Assembly: GCA_049658145.1 (NCBI GenBank)
Contig: JBASOJ010000100.1
Span: 1-64,000 of the forward strand
Length of the DNA: 64,000 bases
Reading direction: 5' to 3'
DNA from: UBA6100 sp049658145
Lineage (GTDB): Bacteria; Actinomycetota; Coriobacteriia; Anaerosomatales; Anaerosomataceae
Shown: positions 16,989 through 26,051 of the stretch, one piece after another
Layout: each line of letters opens with the position of its first letter
Position numbering within the stretch: position 1 is the first letter of the stretch
Translations under genes and position numbers: made by a program
Notes under the pieces: model-generated
What the model was told of the DNA's origin: nothing
The model's input: the letters and a program-made list of their open reading frames with translations, nothing else
The model's database searches: none

Positions 16989-17630
16989 CTACCGCCCTTC
17001 GGCCGCCTCCTGCTGCGCGATCATGTCCTTCACCTTCATGAGCCTGGTGAGGTTCGATCGCTCGGCCTCGTCAAGCTTCATCGTGATGTCCTTGGCGGTG
17101 GCGTCGATCGACGGGATGAGCACGTACTCGAGCGCGTTCACACGCCGCCGCGTGCGCTCGATCTCGGCAGCGAGCAGTTCGATCGCCTTCTCGCGCTCCG
17201 CGAGCTCGACGAGCTTCGGCGTTACCGCCGACAGCCGCTCGAGTCCGGCGTCCAGCACGGTCGGTGTCGTGGCGAGCGAGTAGCCGCCCGGATCGGGAAG
17301 ATCGCCGAGAGTGAATACCGGAACCGACACGCTCATGACGCTCTTCTCGGCAACCCCGAGGAGCGGTCCGGGTTCTCCTGCCATCAGCGCGGGCTCGAGC
17401 ACGTTCTGCCCCGCCTCGGCGCGCGCAATCGCGAACTGTGCGAACGCCGCAACGAGCTCGCGCTCCACCTCAGCGCGCAGCTTCCGGTTCGCGCCGATGC
17501 GACTCTGGAACTCCTTCATGAGCTCGTCGAGCTTGTCCTTGAGCAGCTTGTGGCCGCGTCGAGCCACCGCGCCGCGCTTCCGCAGCTTGAGGAGTTCCAT
17601 CCGGTTCGGGTTGACCCGTATCGTCGCCAT
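16989..17630 (-). CDS. V-type ATP synthase subunit D (central stalk)
   Basis: A 213-residue subunit D, a long antiparallel coiled-coil protein that forms the rotor axle inside the A3B3 head. The typical start MATIRVNPNRMELLKLRKR and a terminal coiled coil with NALEYVLIP and AERSNLTRLMKVKD are both present. ATG 17630 has GAGG 8 nt upstream; an in-frame ATG at 17654 would overlap the preceding gene. It is the last ATPase gene of the operon. Confidence 0.95.
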   Translation of the reverse strand: MATIRVNPNRMELLKLRKRGAVARRGHKLLKDKLDELMKEFQSRIGANRKLRAEVERELVAAFAQFAIARAEAGQNVLEPALMAGEPGPLLGVAEKSVMSVSVPVFTLGDLPDPGGYSLATTPTVLDAGLERLSAVTPKLVELAEREKAIELLAAEIERTRRRVNALEYVLIPSIDATAKDITMKLDEAERSNLTRLMKVKDMIAQQEAAEGR

Positions 17631-17635
17631 CGCAG

Positions 17636-17836
17636 CTACCTCGTCAGCGCCCACACGATGAGCACGGTCCCTACCGCCAGCAGCACGATGTTCACACTGC
17701 GGAGCACCTTGATCGTCCCGGGCACCGAGCCCGTCGTCTTCGCGGTCCAGCGCAGCATGTAGACCTGGTAGCCTATGAGCGCCACCAGCCCCACCAGCAG
17801 GACGACCGTCAGTATCGTACCGGGCGCACCTGTCAC
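17636..17836 (-). CDS. small two-helix membrane protein inside the V-ATPase operon
   Basis: A 66-residue protein with two predicted membrane helices (about 8-28 and 46-63) separated by a short basic loop (RWTAKTTGSVPGTIKVLR). The GTG start overlaps the subunit B stop (GTGA), and the stop lies 5 nt before subunit D, so it is embedded and translationally coupled. It is not one of the standard V-type subunits, and I do not recognise the family. Its position suggests an assembly or accessory function for the complex, but nothing in the sequence proves this. Confidence 0.75.
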   Translation of the reverse strand: MTGAPGTILTVVLLVGLVALIGYQVYMLRWTAKTTGSVPGTIKVLRSVNIVLLAVGTVLIVWALTR

Positions 17837-19248
17837 GACTCGTCCGGCTCCTTCAGGTACTTCGCCACGTACTCGTCCTTGATGCGCTTGAGCTCCGTGC
17901 GCGGCAGCAACGCCATCAGCTCCCAGCCGATCTCGAGCGTGCGCTCCACCGAGCGCTCCTCATGCGCGTCCTGCCGGATGAACCGGTCCTCGAACGCGTC
18001 GGCGAAGGCCACGAACGCCTTGTCGCTGTCGGAGAGCGCGGCCTCGCCCAGGATGACCGCGAGTTCCTTGGCCTGGATGCCGCGCGCATACGCGCCGAAG
18101 AGCTGGTTGGAGAGATCGGCGTGGTCCTCGCGGGTCTTGCCCGGCCCGATGCCCTTTTGCTTCAGGCGCGAGAGGCTCGGCAGCACCGCGATCGGCGGAA
18201 AGACGCCGGCGCGATTGAGATTGCGGTCGAGGATGATCTGCCCCTCGGTGATGTAGCCGGTGAGGTCGGGGATCGGATGCGTCTTATCGTCGTCGGGCAT
18301 CGACAGGATCGGCACCTGGGTGATCGAACCCTTTACGCCCTTGATGCGCCCCGCGCGCTCGTAGATGGTCGCGAGGTCGGTGTAGAGGTAGCCCGGATAG
18401 CCGCGGCGGCCCGGTACCTCCTTGCGGGCGGCCGAGACCTCGCGGAGCGCCTCGCAGTAGTACGTCATGTCGGTAAGGATGACGAGCACGTGCATGTCGC
18501 ACGTGTACGCCAGGTACTCGGCGCAGGTGAGCGCCATACGCGGAGTGGCGATGCGCTCGACGGCAGGGTCGTCGGCGAGATTCAAGAACAGCACCGCGCG
18601 CTCGATGGCGGCGGTGTTGCGGAGCTCGGTCATAAAGAAGTCCGCATCGGCGAAGGTGATGCCCATCGCCGCGAAGACGACGGCGAACTCGCCCTCGAGT
18701 TTACCGCCCACCTTGGTGGGATCATCGCTGCGCGCGAGCACCGCGGCCTGCCGCGCGATCTGCGCCGCGAGCTCGTTGTGCGGCAGACCGGCGCCCGAGA
18801 AGATGGGCAGCTTCTGGCCGCGCACGAGCGGGTTGAGGCCGTCGATGGCCGAGATGCCTGTCTGGATGAAGTCGTCGGGGAAGTCGCGCGCCGTGGGGTT
18901 GATCGGCTCGCCGTGCATCGGCCGGCGCTCAGCGGGGATGATCTCCGGGCCGCCGTCGCGCGGGCGCCCGAGGCCGTCGAACACGCGGCCGAGCATGTCG
19001 CGGCTCACGCCGAGCTCAAGGGCGCGGCCGAGGAAGCGGACCTTCGTCTCGCTCGGGTTGGCGCCGCTCGTCCCGGCGAAGGCCTGCACGAGCGCTACGT
19101 CGCCGTTGACCTCGAGCACGTTACCGAGCGAGTGCACGCCATTCGGGTACTCGAGCTCGACGAGTTCGCCGTACGTCACGTCAGCCACCCGCTCAACCAG
19201 AAGCAGCGGTCCGACGATGTCGCGTGTGGTGGTGTACTCGCGTGCCAT
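17833..19248 (-). CDS. V-type ATP synthase subunit B
   Basis: A 471-residue B subunit, the non-catalytic partner in the A3B3 head. It shows the family sequence (GRVFDGLGRP, FIQTGISAIDGLNPLVRGQKL cut by no gap, SLSRLKQKGIGPGKTREDH) and lacks a Walker A lysine loop, having FSGAGLPHNE where the catalytic subunit has its P-loop. It begins directly after the subunit A stop. Confidence 0.97.
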   Translation of the reverse strand: MAREYTTTRDIVGPLLLVERVADVTYGELVELEYPNGVHSLGNVLEVNGDVALVQAFAGTSGANPSETKVRFLGRALELGVSRDMLGRVFDGLGRPRDGGPEIIPAERRPMHGEPINPTARDFPDDFIQTGISAIDGLNPLVRGQKLPIFSGAGLPHNELAAQIARQAAVLARSDDPTKVGGKLEGEFAVVFAAMGITFADADFFMTELRNTAAIERAVLFLNLADDPAVERIATPRMALTCAEYLAYTCDMHVLVILTDMTYYCEALREVSAARKEVPGRRGYPGYLYTDLATIYERAGRIKGVKGSITQVPILSMPDDDKTHPIPDLTGYITEGQIILDRNLNRAGVFPPIAVLPSLSRLKQKGIGPGKTREDHADLSNQLFGAYARGIQAKELAVILGEAALSDSDKAFVAFADAFEDRFIRQDAHEERSVERTLEIGWELMALLPRTELKRIKDEYVAKYLKEPDES

Positions 19249-21027
19249 CTAGACGCTCACCCCGCTTCCGGCCACCAACTGCGTCTCGATGTCGGAGGCG
19301 ATCTCGTCGAAGATGCCGAGCGCGTCGGCGGTCGTGTACTTGGCGCGGGTGATCTTCTCGCGCACAGGCGCCGTGAAGATGTCCTTGAGCGCTGCTCCGC
19401 CACGGTGGGCCGCGATCGCCATCTCGTGGAAGTGCAGGATCGTCTTCAGCAGCAGATCCTGCTCCGCGAGCGAACTGAACTGGTCGTCGTCCCGGAACGC
19501 ATTCTGCTGGAGGAAGTCCTCGCGGATGGACTTGGCGGTCTCCATGAGGATCTGTTCCTCGGCCGAGAGGGCCTCGAGACCCACGAGTCGCACGATCTCG
19601 GCGAGTTCCGCTTCGCGCTGCAGGATCGCCATACACCGATCGCGCCGCTCGCGGAACTCGTGCGAGACCTCGTTCTCCCAGTACGGGCGGATGTGCTCCA
19701 GGTAGAGCGAGTAGCTGGTGAGCCAATCGATCGCCGGGAAGTGACGCTCGTAGGCGAGCGTGTCCTGCAGGGCCCAGTAGACCTTGACCACCCGCAGCGT
19801 GTTCTGCACGACGGGCTCGGACAGGTCCCCGCCGGGAGGAGAGACGGAGCCGATCACGGACACGGAACCCGTGCGGGGCGCAGTATGCCCGTCGTCAGAC
19901 CCGAGGCACTCCACGGCCCCCGCGCGCTCGTAGAACGCCGCGAGCTTGGTGCCGAGGTACGCGGGGAAGCCCTCGTCTCCCGGCATCTCCTCGAGGCGCC
20001 CGGAGATCTCGCGCATGGCCTCGGCCCAGCGGGAGGTCGAGTCGGCCTGCAGCACCACTTCGTAGCCCATGTCGCGGAAGTACTCGGCCATCGTGATGCC
20101 GGTATACACGCTCGCTTCGCGGGCGGCGACCGGCATGTTGGAGGTGTTCGCCACCAGCACGGTGCGCTTCATCAGCGGTTCACCGGAGTACGGGTCGGTG
20201 AGTTCCGGGAACTCCATGAGCACGTCTGTCATCTCATTGCCGCGCTCGCCGCAGCCGATGAAGATGACCACCTGCGCGTTACTCCACTTGGCCACCTGGT
20301 GCTGAGTGACGGTCTTGCCAGCGCCGAACGGGCCCGGGATGCACGCCACGCCGCCCTTCACGAGCGGGAAGAACGTGTCGATGACGCGCGTACCGGTCAC
20401 CAGCGGTTCACCCGACGTGATCTTTTTCCGATACGGACGCGGAACGCGGATCGGCCAGGTCTGCAACATCGTGAGGTCGTGGAGCGTTCCGTCGGCGTCG
20501 AGCAGGCGCGCCACCGTGTCGGTGACCGTGTAGGACCCGCCGGCGATCTCCACGATCTCACCTGCGAGCGCCGGCGGCACCATGATGCGATGCTCGATGA
20601 CGACGTTCTCCTGCACCGTGCCCACGACGTCGCCACCCGCGACGCGGGCGCCGACACACACGGTCGGCGCGAACTCCCAGCGCTTCTCGCGGTCGAGACC
20701 CGGGGCGGTGATGCCGCGAGAGAGGAACGCGCCGGCCTTGGCCTCAAGCACGTCGAGCGGACGCTGGACGCCGTCGTAGACGGCCTCGAGCATTCCCGGA
20801 CCGAGCTCCACCGACAGCGGCGCACCGGTCGACTCGACCGGCATCCCGGGGCCTAGACCCTCGGTCTCCTCGTAGACCTGGATCGACGCGCGGTTGCCGC
20901 GCATCTCGATGATCTCGCCCATGAGCCCCTGCTCGCCCACGCGCACCAGATCGTACATCCTGGCCTTCCCGAGCCCGGTGGCCACCACGAGCGGTCCCGC
21001 CACTTTGAGGATGCTTCCTCGCTCCAT
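19249..21027 (-). CDS. V-type ATP synthase catalytic subunit A
   Basis: A 592-residue catalytic subunit. The P-loop is GPFGAGKTV (near residue 233), the Walker B region is around VVLQADSTSRWAEAMRE, and the bulge domain characteristic of V/A-type A subunits occupies roughly 110-190. It hydrolyses or makes ATP at the A/B interface. Length and domain order are normal. It starts immediately after subunit F. Confidence 0.98.
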   Translation of the reverse strand: MERGSILKVAGPLVVATGLGKARMYDLVRVGEQGLMGEIIEMRGNRASIQVYEETEGLGPGMPVESTGAPLSVELGPGMLEAVYDGVQRPLDVLEAKAGAFLSRGITAPGLDREKRWEFAPTVCVGARVAGGDVVGTVQENVVIEHRIMVPPALAGEIVEIAGGSYTVTDTVARLLDADGTLHDLTMLQTWPIRVPRPYRKKITSGEPLVTGTRVIDTFFPLVKGGVACIPGPFGAGKTVTQHQVAKWSNAQVVIFIGCGERGNEMTDVLMEFPELTDPYSGEPLMKRTVLVANTSNMPVAAREASVYTGITMAEYFRDMGYEVVLQADSTSRWAEAMREISGRLEEMPGDEGFPAYLGTKLAAFYERAGAVECLGSDDGHTAPRTGSVSVIGSVSPPGGDLSEPVVQNTLRVVKVYWALQDTLAYERHFPAIDWLTSYSLYLEHIRPYWENEVSHEFRERRDRCMAILQREAELAEIVRLVGLEALSAEEQILMETAKSIREDFLQQNAFRDDDQFSSLAEQDLLLKTILHFHEMAIAAHRGGAALKDIFTAPVREKITRAKYTTADALGIFDEIASDIETQLVAGSGVSV

Positions 21028-21363
21028 CTAGCCTTCCTCTTCTCCTGCGGGCATCGAGGTGCCCAGCGCACGCTCGATGGCCCGGTTCAACTTCGCCGCA
21101 CCGACGCCACCGGCGCTGCCGGCCGCCGGGATGACCGTCACGGCCGGAACGGCCCGGTCGGCCGTCTCGGCGATGAGGTCTGCGATCACCTGATACACCG
21201 GCTCGGTCACGAAGACCGCACCGTACTCGCCGCCGGCGAGACTTGCCCACACCCCGCGAGCGTCCTCCGCCACCTCTACTTCGCGGACATCGAAGCCGAG
21301 CGGGCGAAAGCCCGCCACACTCGTTGCGTCGCCGACGACGGCGATGAGATGGGTGGGGCTCAC
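21028..21363 (-). CDS. V-type ATP synthase subunit F
   Basis: A 111-residue subunit F: N-terminal IAVVGDATSVAGFRPLGF, then YGAVFVTEPVYQVI and a Pro/Gly-rich hinge before a C-terminal helix. It belongs to the central stalk and binds subunit D. The GTG start overlaps the subunit C stop by 4 nt. Confidence 0.93.
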   Translation of the reverse strand: MSPTHLIAVVGDATSVAGFRPLGFDVREVEVAEDARGVWASLAGGEYGAVFVTEPVYQVIADLIAETADRAVPAVTVIPAAGSAGGVGAAKLNRAIERALGTSMPAGEEEG

Positions 21364-22349
21364 AGCACCCTCCCCAACCGCTCGCGCACCGTTTCACGGT
21401 CGAGCCCGGAGAGGCGGCCCACGATCACGATCCGGAGCGCTATCACTTCGGCTTCACGCGCCAGCACGTACGCGAGCACGGGGTCGGGGCCGCTCGGCAC
21501 CATCCGCGCCGAGGCCATGCGTGCCGCTTCAAGGGAGGCCGCCACAAGATCGTATCGCTCGAGGTCGAGCAGATCTCTGAGATCGAGTCCCGGCACCGCG
21601 TGTGTCGCATAGATCGAATCCGCGAGCTCCTCGGCGTCCATACGTCCCGCCTCCGGCGCGAGCGCCATGATCTTCTTGGAGCCCCCGGCGAGCAGTGCTT
21701 CTTGTGTCGCCGCCGATGTCAGCCGTTTGCGATTGGCCCGCAGCAGCACCCGGACGTTGGCGAGGTCGGTCCGCAACCGCACCAGGTCGCGCAAGAAGGC
21801 CACGCGCGAACGCTTCGCTTCGGCCGCAAGCGCAAGGAAGAGCGCGTGGTCCACGGTGGATTCGATCTCGGGAAGCGCCGGCTGCTTCTCGGCATCATCC
21901 CAGGCCGTGAGCAGGTCGAACAGCGGCGCCGGCAGTGCCTCGGCCGTGCCGGTGAACGCCGAGATCTCCACCGAGCCGAGCGAGCTCAGCGCCGGGGCGG
22001 GGGCGCCGAGCACACGTGCCTTCAGAAGCGCGCGCAGATTGCGGTAATCGTACGGCAGCCGGAAGAACCGCACCACCGGCTCCGGCAGGCCGGCCTCGAA
22101 GAGGAACTCGTCGTACAGGTCGCCGAGGGACGCATCCAGCGCACGTTCCACGTCGCCCGGCGTGCGTGTCGGCTCCAGGTAGCGCCCGAAAGCGGTCTCC
22201 GAGAGGACGCGACGCTGCTCGGCGAAGTCGGGGGCGTCGATCAGTCGCTCGAACACCGAGCGCGACAGCAGCCGCGCCTGCAGGACGCGGACGCGTCCCA
22301 CGGCGAAGCCGTACTTGATGTCGTCGCGTGTCGGCGTGAGCGTGCGCAT
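21360..22349 (-). CDS. V-type ATP synthase subunit C
   Basis: A 329-residue AC39/subunit-C protein that seats the central stalk on the proteolipid ring. It is almost entirely helical, with the family start YGFAVGRVRVLQARLLS and repeated LRALLKARVLG-type helices. Five nt separate it from subunit E upstream. Confidence 0.93.
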   Translation of the reverse strand: MRTLTPTRDDIKYGFAVGRVRVLQARLLSRSVFERLIDAPDFAEQRRVLSETAFGRYLEPTRTPGDVERALDASLGDLYDEFLFEAGLPEPVVRFFRLPYDYRNLRALLKARVLGAPAPALSSLGSVEISAFTGTAEALPAPLFDLLTAWDDAEKQPALPEIESTVDHALFLALAAEAKRSRVAFLRDLVRLRTDLANVRVLLRANRKRLTSAATQEALLAGGSKKIMALAPEAGRMDAEELADSIYATHAVPGLDLRDLLDLERYDLVAASLEAARMASARMVPSGPDPVLAYVLAREAEVIALRIVIVGRLSGLDRETVRERLGRVL

Positions 22350-22354
22350 CCTGT

Positions 22355-22939
22355 CTACGCCTCCTGCTCGCCGAACAACCCGGCTACCACCACGGGAAGC
22401 AACTCGGCATGCCGGTCGGCGATGGTCGCTGCGGCGGACACCTCCACGCGCACGCGGTCGCCCTCGACGTACGCGCCCCGGGGCAGGTCGGCCACCTCGT
22501 CGGTGACGATCAGCTCGATGCCTCGCGCCGCGAGCAGCGAGCCGAGCGATGCGAGGCGCTGGCGGTCCGCTGCAGCGACTCTCACGCGTTGACCGGACAG
22601 CGCAACGGCCGCGATGCCGTCCGCGATGAAGGCGGCGTACTCGGCATCAGGCAACGCCTCGACACGCTCGCGTACGCCGTCGAGCACCCGGTCTGCAAGA
22701 TCCTTCTTGGCCCCCAGCAGCGCATCTCGAGCAGCGAGTCGCGCATTCGCGAGGAGCGTGGCGGCCTCGCTCCGGGCATCGATGTCCGCCTTCGTCTTCA
22801 GGCGTGCGGCCTCATGCTCGGCAGCGCTCCTCGCCCGCGACTCGACCGCCTCGGCGCGCTCGCGCGCGGCGGCGAGAATCGCGTCGGCCTCGGCCTTCGC
22901 GTCATCATCGATACGAGTCAGGATGTCGGCTATCGCCAC
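22355..22939 (-). CDS. V-type ATP synthase subunit E
   Basis: A 194-residue peripheral-stalk subunit. The first ~100 residues are an Ala/Glu/Arg coiled coil and the C-terminal half is globular (IADGIAAVALSGQRVRV onward). It should pair with the small H/G-type coiled-coil subunit at the head of the operon to brace the stator. Confidence 0.93.
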   Translation of the reverse strand: MAIADILTRIDDDAKAEADAILAAARERAEAVESRARSAAEHEAARLKTKADIDARSEAATLLANARLAARDALLGAKKDLADRVLDGVRERVEALPDAEYAAFIADGIAAVALSGQRVRVAAADRQRLASLGSLLAARGIELIVTDEVADLPRGAYVEGDRVRVEVSAAATIADRHAELLPVVVAGLFGEQEA

Positions 22940-22954
22940 GTCGCACCAGCCTCA

Positions 22955-23455
22955 CTACACACCGAAGAGCGCCTGCATGGCGGTGAGCATCAGCACGGTC
23001 ACGATCAGCGAGAGCACCGCATACGTCTCGACGAGCGCCGGGAAGATGAGCGCTTTGCCCGAGTCTTCACTGCGACGTGCGACGATGCCGGCCGCGGCCG
23101 CGCCCGTCTTGCCCTGATAGACGGCCGAGATCAGGCAGAGAAACGCCACGGGCATGCAGCCGAGGAACACGCTGAAGCCCTGCGGTCCCGTGAGCTGGCC
23201 GCTGCCGTCGAGCAGGTTGAAGAAGATGAGCACCAGCAGCGCGGTGATGAAGCCATAGATGCCCTGCGTGCTCGGCATGGCCGCCAGAGGCAGCAGCTTG
23301 CCGAACTTCTCGCCATCCTCGGTCACGATACCCGAGACCATCGACGATGCGATCGTGATACCGATCGCCGATCCGATGCCCCCGAGGATCGCCGCGACGC
23401 CGCCGCCGAGCAGCGCCCAGTCGATTCCCGAGAGTCCCCAGAAGAGCTCGTTCAC
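22955..23455 (-). CDS. V-type ATP synthase subunit K (proteolipid), sodium-type
   Basis: A 166-residue, four-helix proteolipid made of two fused hairpins that forms the membrane rotor ring. The ion-binding carboxylate is Glu143 (LVETYAV). Side chains that bind Na+ in Enterococcus hirae NtpK are all present: Thr63 and Gln64 (PSTQGIYGF), Tyr67 and Gln114 (YQGKTG). The first hairpin lacks a carboxylate, as in NtpK. This supports Na+ rather than H+ coupling, although the stoichiometry and direction cannot be read from sequence. Confidence 0.95.
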   Translation of the reverse strand: MNELFWGLSGIDWALLGGGVAAILGGIGSAIGITIASSMVSGIVTEDGEKFGKLLPLAAMPSTQGIYGFITALLVLIFFNLLDGSGQLTGPQGFSVFLGCMPVAFLCLISAVYQGKTGAAAAGIVARRSEDSGKALIFPALVETYAVLSLIVTVLMLTAMQALFGV

Positions 23456-25626
23456 GTTCCCGCTCCTTCCTGCCGCGCCCCGTCGGCATGCAGCACCAGT
23501 GTCTTGGTCTTGAAGGCGAACGGATCGTATGCACGACCGCCACCCTCGTAGAACTTGTTGAAGAATTCGACGAACTGCAGGCGTGCGGGGTGTACGAACG
23601 CGCTCAGCAGGTTGATCGCTACGTTGAAAACGTGCCCCACCACGAAGACGAGTGCGGCGAGGACGAAGATCACGATACCGCCGATGATGGCGGTGCCGCC
23701 CTTCTCGAACATCCCGGCCGCGGCGCTTCCCACCAGTCGCGCAAGCAGGTTGAAGACCATGCCCACGAGCGATCCCGAGAGCGCGAGAGCCGCCAGGCGC
23801 GTGTAGCTCAGTATGTCACCGATGAACGACGACAGCCCGTAGACCGCGTACGCACCGCCAAGAATCGCGACCACCACACGCCGGGTGGCCTTTGAGACTA
23901 TCATGCCCACCACGGTCACGCCGAGAAGCGCCCAGCCGACCGGGGACGACCAGCCGAGGGCGATCCCAAGCAGCCATGCCGCGAACAGCGCGAGCCACGC
24001 TGCACCGGTCGCGCGGTCCCACACAGGCACCTCGGCCTTCCGAAGCGCCACATCGATCGCACGGCTCTTCGCTATGAGCGTGATGCTCAGGCCGAGCAGA
24101 ATGGCGGTCATGCCGAGAGACGGCACGGCCAGCGCGACACCGATCGACGCGAACAGCACGACGGTGGAGGCCTGCTCGAAGACCGCCGCGCCCCAATCGC
24201 CCTTGCGGGCCAGGTCCCACGCGGAGATGAGCACGCCGAAGAGCACCTGCACCAGACCGAGACCGGCTGTGAACAGCAGGAACTCGGTCAGCTGGTCCAT
24301 CGGGTTGATGATCCGGAGGCTCTCGAGCAGCGGCGGCAGCGTCAGGTCCCAGGCGAAGTACGAGCCAAACGCCACGCCCGCGATGATCGCGGCCACGCCG
24401 CCGAATATGAACAGGTCCATCAGCTTCTTCACACCCGGGGCGACATCGAGCTTGGTCTTGATCAGCCAGGAGGCCCCGATGAGCATGAATCCGTAGCCGA
24501 CGTCTCCGATGCAGATACCGAAGAACATGAAGAAGAACGGCGCCAGAAGGGGTGTGGGGTCCACCTCGCCGTACTTCGGGCGGCCGTAGAGGTCGGTGAG
24601 CACCTCGAACGGCCGCAGCAGCTTCGGGTTCTCGAGTTCCACGGGCGGGCGGTCGCCAGGACCCGGCTCTTCGTACGTGATGTCGAGCGCCTCGCCGAAT
24701 GGCTCCAGCGCACGATCCAGATGCTCGCGGCGCTTCGCACTCACCCATCCTCGGATCACGAACGTCCGCTCGGTGGCGCCGAACCGCTCGCGCACCGTAG
24801 CCGCGTCCATATCCGCGTCGATGGCAGCGACGATCGCCACGGCGTCGGTGTAGTACTGCTCCGAGAGCGCGGCGCCCCTCTCGTCAAGCCGGACGAGCTC
24901 GGCGTCGATGGCCGCGATGCGCTCCAGCGCCACAGCGCGCTCCTCGGCCGGATAGTCGCTGAGACCAGGGAACGTCACGTCTGCGAAGTCAGTCCCGGCA
25001 AGTGCTGCGCGCACCTCATCGACCACCGAGCGATGCGCCATCACCACCCAGGCCGCGCGACCGGCGACCGAGGAGAGTTCCTCCACCGAGACGAACGGCG
25101 TCACGTCGCGCAGCATCTGCCGGACGCCCGCACCCTGCGCCGAGGGCAGGACGCCGGTGAAGAGCGCCGTATGCTCGGTCCCTTTCCACTGCGCGATCTC
25201 GAGACGCAGACTCTCCCACGGGGCAAGATCGTGCGCCAGCGCGACGAGCCGGGCCCGCTCCCGTCCGAGACTGGCCATGCTGTCGGTCACCGTCTCGCAC
25301 TGGCGGTAGACGTGGAGTAGCGCGGTATCGGCCTCCATCGCCGCGAACTGCTCCTCGGGCAGATGGATCTTCTCGGAGATGAACGACCCGAAGGGCTGCT
25401 CGTTGGTGTGGTAGCGGCCGAGGAAGTTGCGGATGAACTCGGCGTCCGCCCGGTACTCTTCGAGCCGCCGGACGTCCCCCTCCACAGGCGTCGAGTATCC
25501 GGGGACCATGTCTTCGGGGATGACCTCGATGTCCAGTGCGCCAGCTCGCTGCATCCCCTCGATCAAGTCGTCGAGGACGGACACATGACCGAGAACGGTC
25601 ACACGGAGCATGCGCGCAACGGCCAC
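23452..25626 (-). CDS. V-type ATP synthase subunit I (membrane stator)
   Basis: A 724-residue subunit I/a homologue. Residues 1-~330 form the cytoplasmic collar domain with coiled coils. The remainder has about seven to eight membrane helices, with the conserved Arg region expected in the last helices (ILSYTRLAALALSGS). It forms the ion half-channels against the K ring. The GTG start at 25626 follows GGCGGG; ATG 25611 is an alternative without a clear site. The stop overlaps subunit K by 4 nt. Confidence 0.95.
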   Translation of the reverse strand: MAVARMLRVTVLGHVSVLDDLIEGMQRAGALDIEVIPEDMVPGYSTPVEGDVRRLEEYRADAEFIRNFLGRYHTNEQPFGSFISEKIHLPEEQFAAMEADTALLHVYRQCETVTDSMASLGRERARLVALAHDLAPWESLRLEIAQWKGTEHTALFTGVLPSAQGAGVRQMLRDVTPFVSVEELSSVAGRAAWVVMAHRSVVDEVRAALAGTDFADVTFPGLSDYPAEERAVALERIAAIDAELVRLDERGAALSEQYYTDAVAIVAAIDADMDAATVRERFGATERTFVIRGWVSAKRREHLDRALEPFGEALDITYEEPGPGDRPPVELENPKLLRPFEVLTDLYGRPKYGEVDPTPLLAPFFFMFFGICIGDVGYGFMLIGASWLIKTKLDVAPGVKKLMDLFIFGGVAAIIAGVAFGSYFAWDLTLPPLLESLRIINPMDQLTEFLLFTAGLGLVQVLFGVLISAWDLARKGDWGAAVFEQASTVVLFASIGVALAVPSLGMTAILLGLSITLIAKSRAIDVALRKAEVPVWDRATGAAWLALFAAWLLGIALGWSSPVGWALLGVTVVGMIVSKATRRVVVAILGGAYAVYGLSSFIGDILSYTRLAALALSGSLVGMVFNLLARLVGSAAAGMFEKGGTAIIGGIVIFVLAALVFVVGHVFNVAINLLSAFVHPARLQFVEFFNKFYEGGGRAYDPFAFKTKTLVLHADGARQEGAGT

Positions 25627-25628
25627 GA

Positions 25629-25958
25629 TCAGCCCGCCAGTTCGCGAAGTGCGGCGGCGACCGCCTGATCGATGCGGGCTGACGCCGCCTCTATGAACGC
25701 CGCCCGCTCGATGGCCGCCTGCCGTTCGAACGCCGCGCTCTCGTCCCGCGCCCCGTCGATGAGCGCGGCCGCAGCGACACGCGCTTCCTCGCGGGCTTGG
25801 TCGAGCGTCGCCTGGCGTATCCGCGATGCCGAAGCCGCCGCCTCACGCTCCAACTCTACGGCGTACTCGCGGGCTACCTCAACGCGGTCGCGCGCGTCCT
25901 CTTCGGCGTACAGGATTCGTTCGAGTTTTTCCACAAGCCCCACCTCGGCTTCCGCCAT
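25629..25958 (-). CDS. V-type ATP synthase peripheral stalk subunit H/G
   Basis: A 109-residue, all-helical coiled-coil protein (Ala/Glu/Arg-rich, starting MAEAEVGLVEKLERILYAEE). Length and composition fit the AhaH/subunit G type that pairs with subunit E. It is the first gene of the operon and lies 2 nt before subunit I. Confidence 0.85.
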   Translation of the reverse strand: MAEAEVGLVEKLERILYAEEDARDRVEVAREYAVELEREAAASASRIRQATLDQAREEARVAAAALIDGARDESAAFERQAAIERAAFIEAASARIDQAVAAALRELAG

Positions 25959-25982
25959 CGCTCATGCCCACTCCGGCACGCG

Positions 25983-26012
25983 CTGACGGCGCGCAGATTG
26001 CTACAGTATAGT
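25983..26012. promoter_or_regulatory. divergent promoter region between V-ATPase operon and capA-like gene
   Basis: On the plus strand CTGACG (25983-25988), 18 bp, then TATAGT (26007-26012) could drive the capA-like gene. The complementary strand reads TATACT (26010-26005), a good -10 for the ATPase operon. The two -10 elements overlap almost completely, so the two directions would compete for polymerase. Confidence 0.4.
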
Positions 26013-26051
26013 ACGCCACACGCACGAACGACCCTTTCGCGATCGTTCCGG

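Noticed and set aside
17962..20856. A 964-residue open frame antisense to the V-ATPase A and B genes
   Set aside because: It lies opposite two well-conserved genes, has low-complexity Arg/Asp/His/Val composition and no recognisable domain; it is a by-product of high GC.
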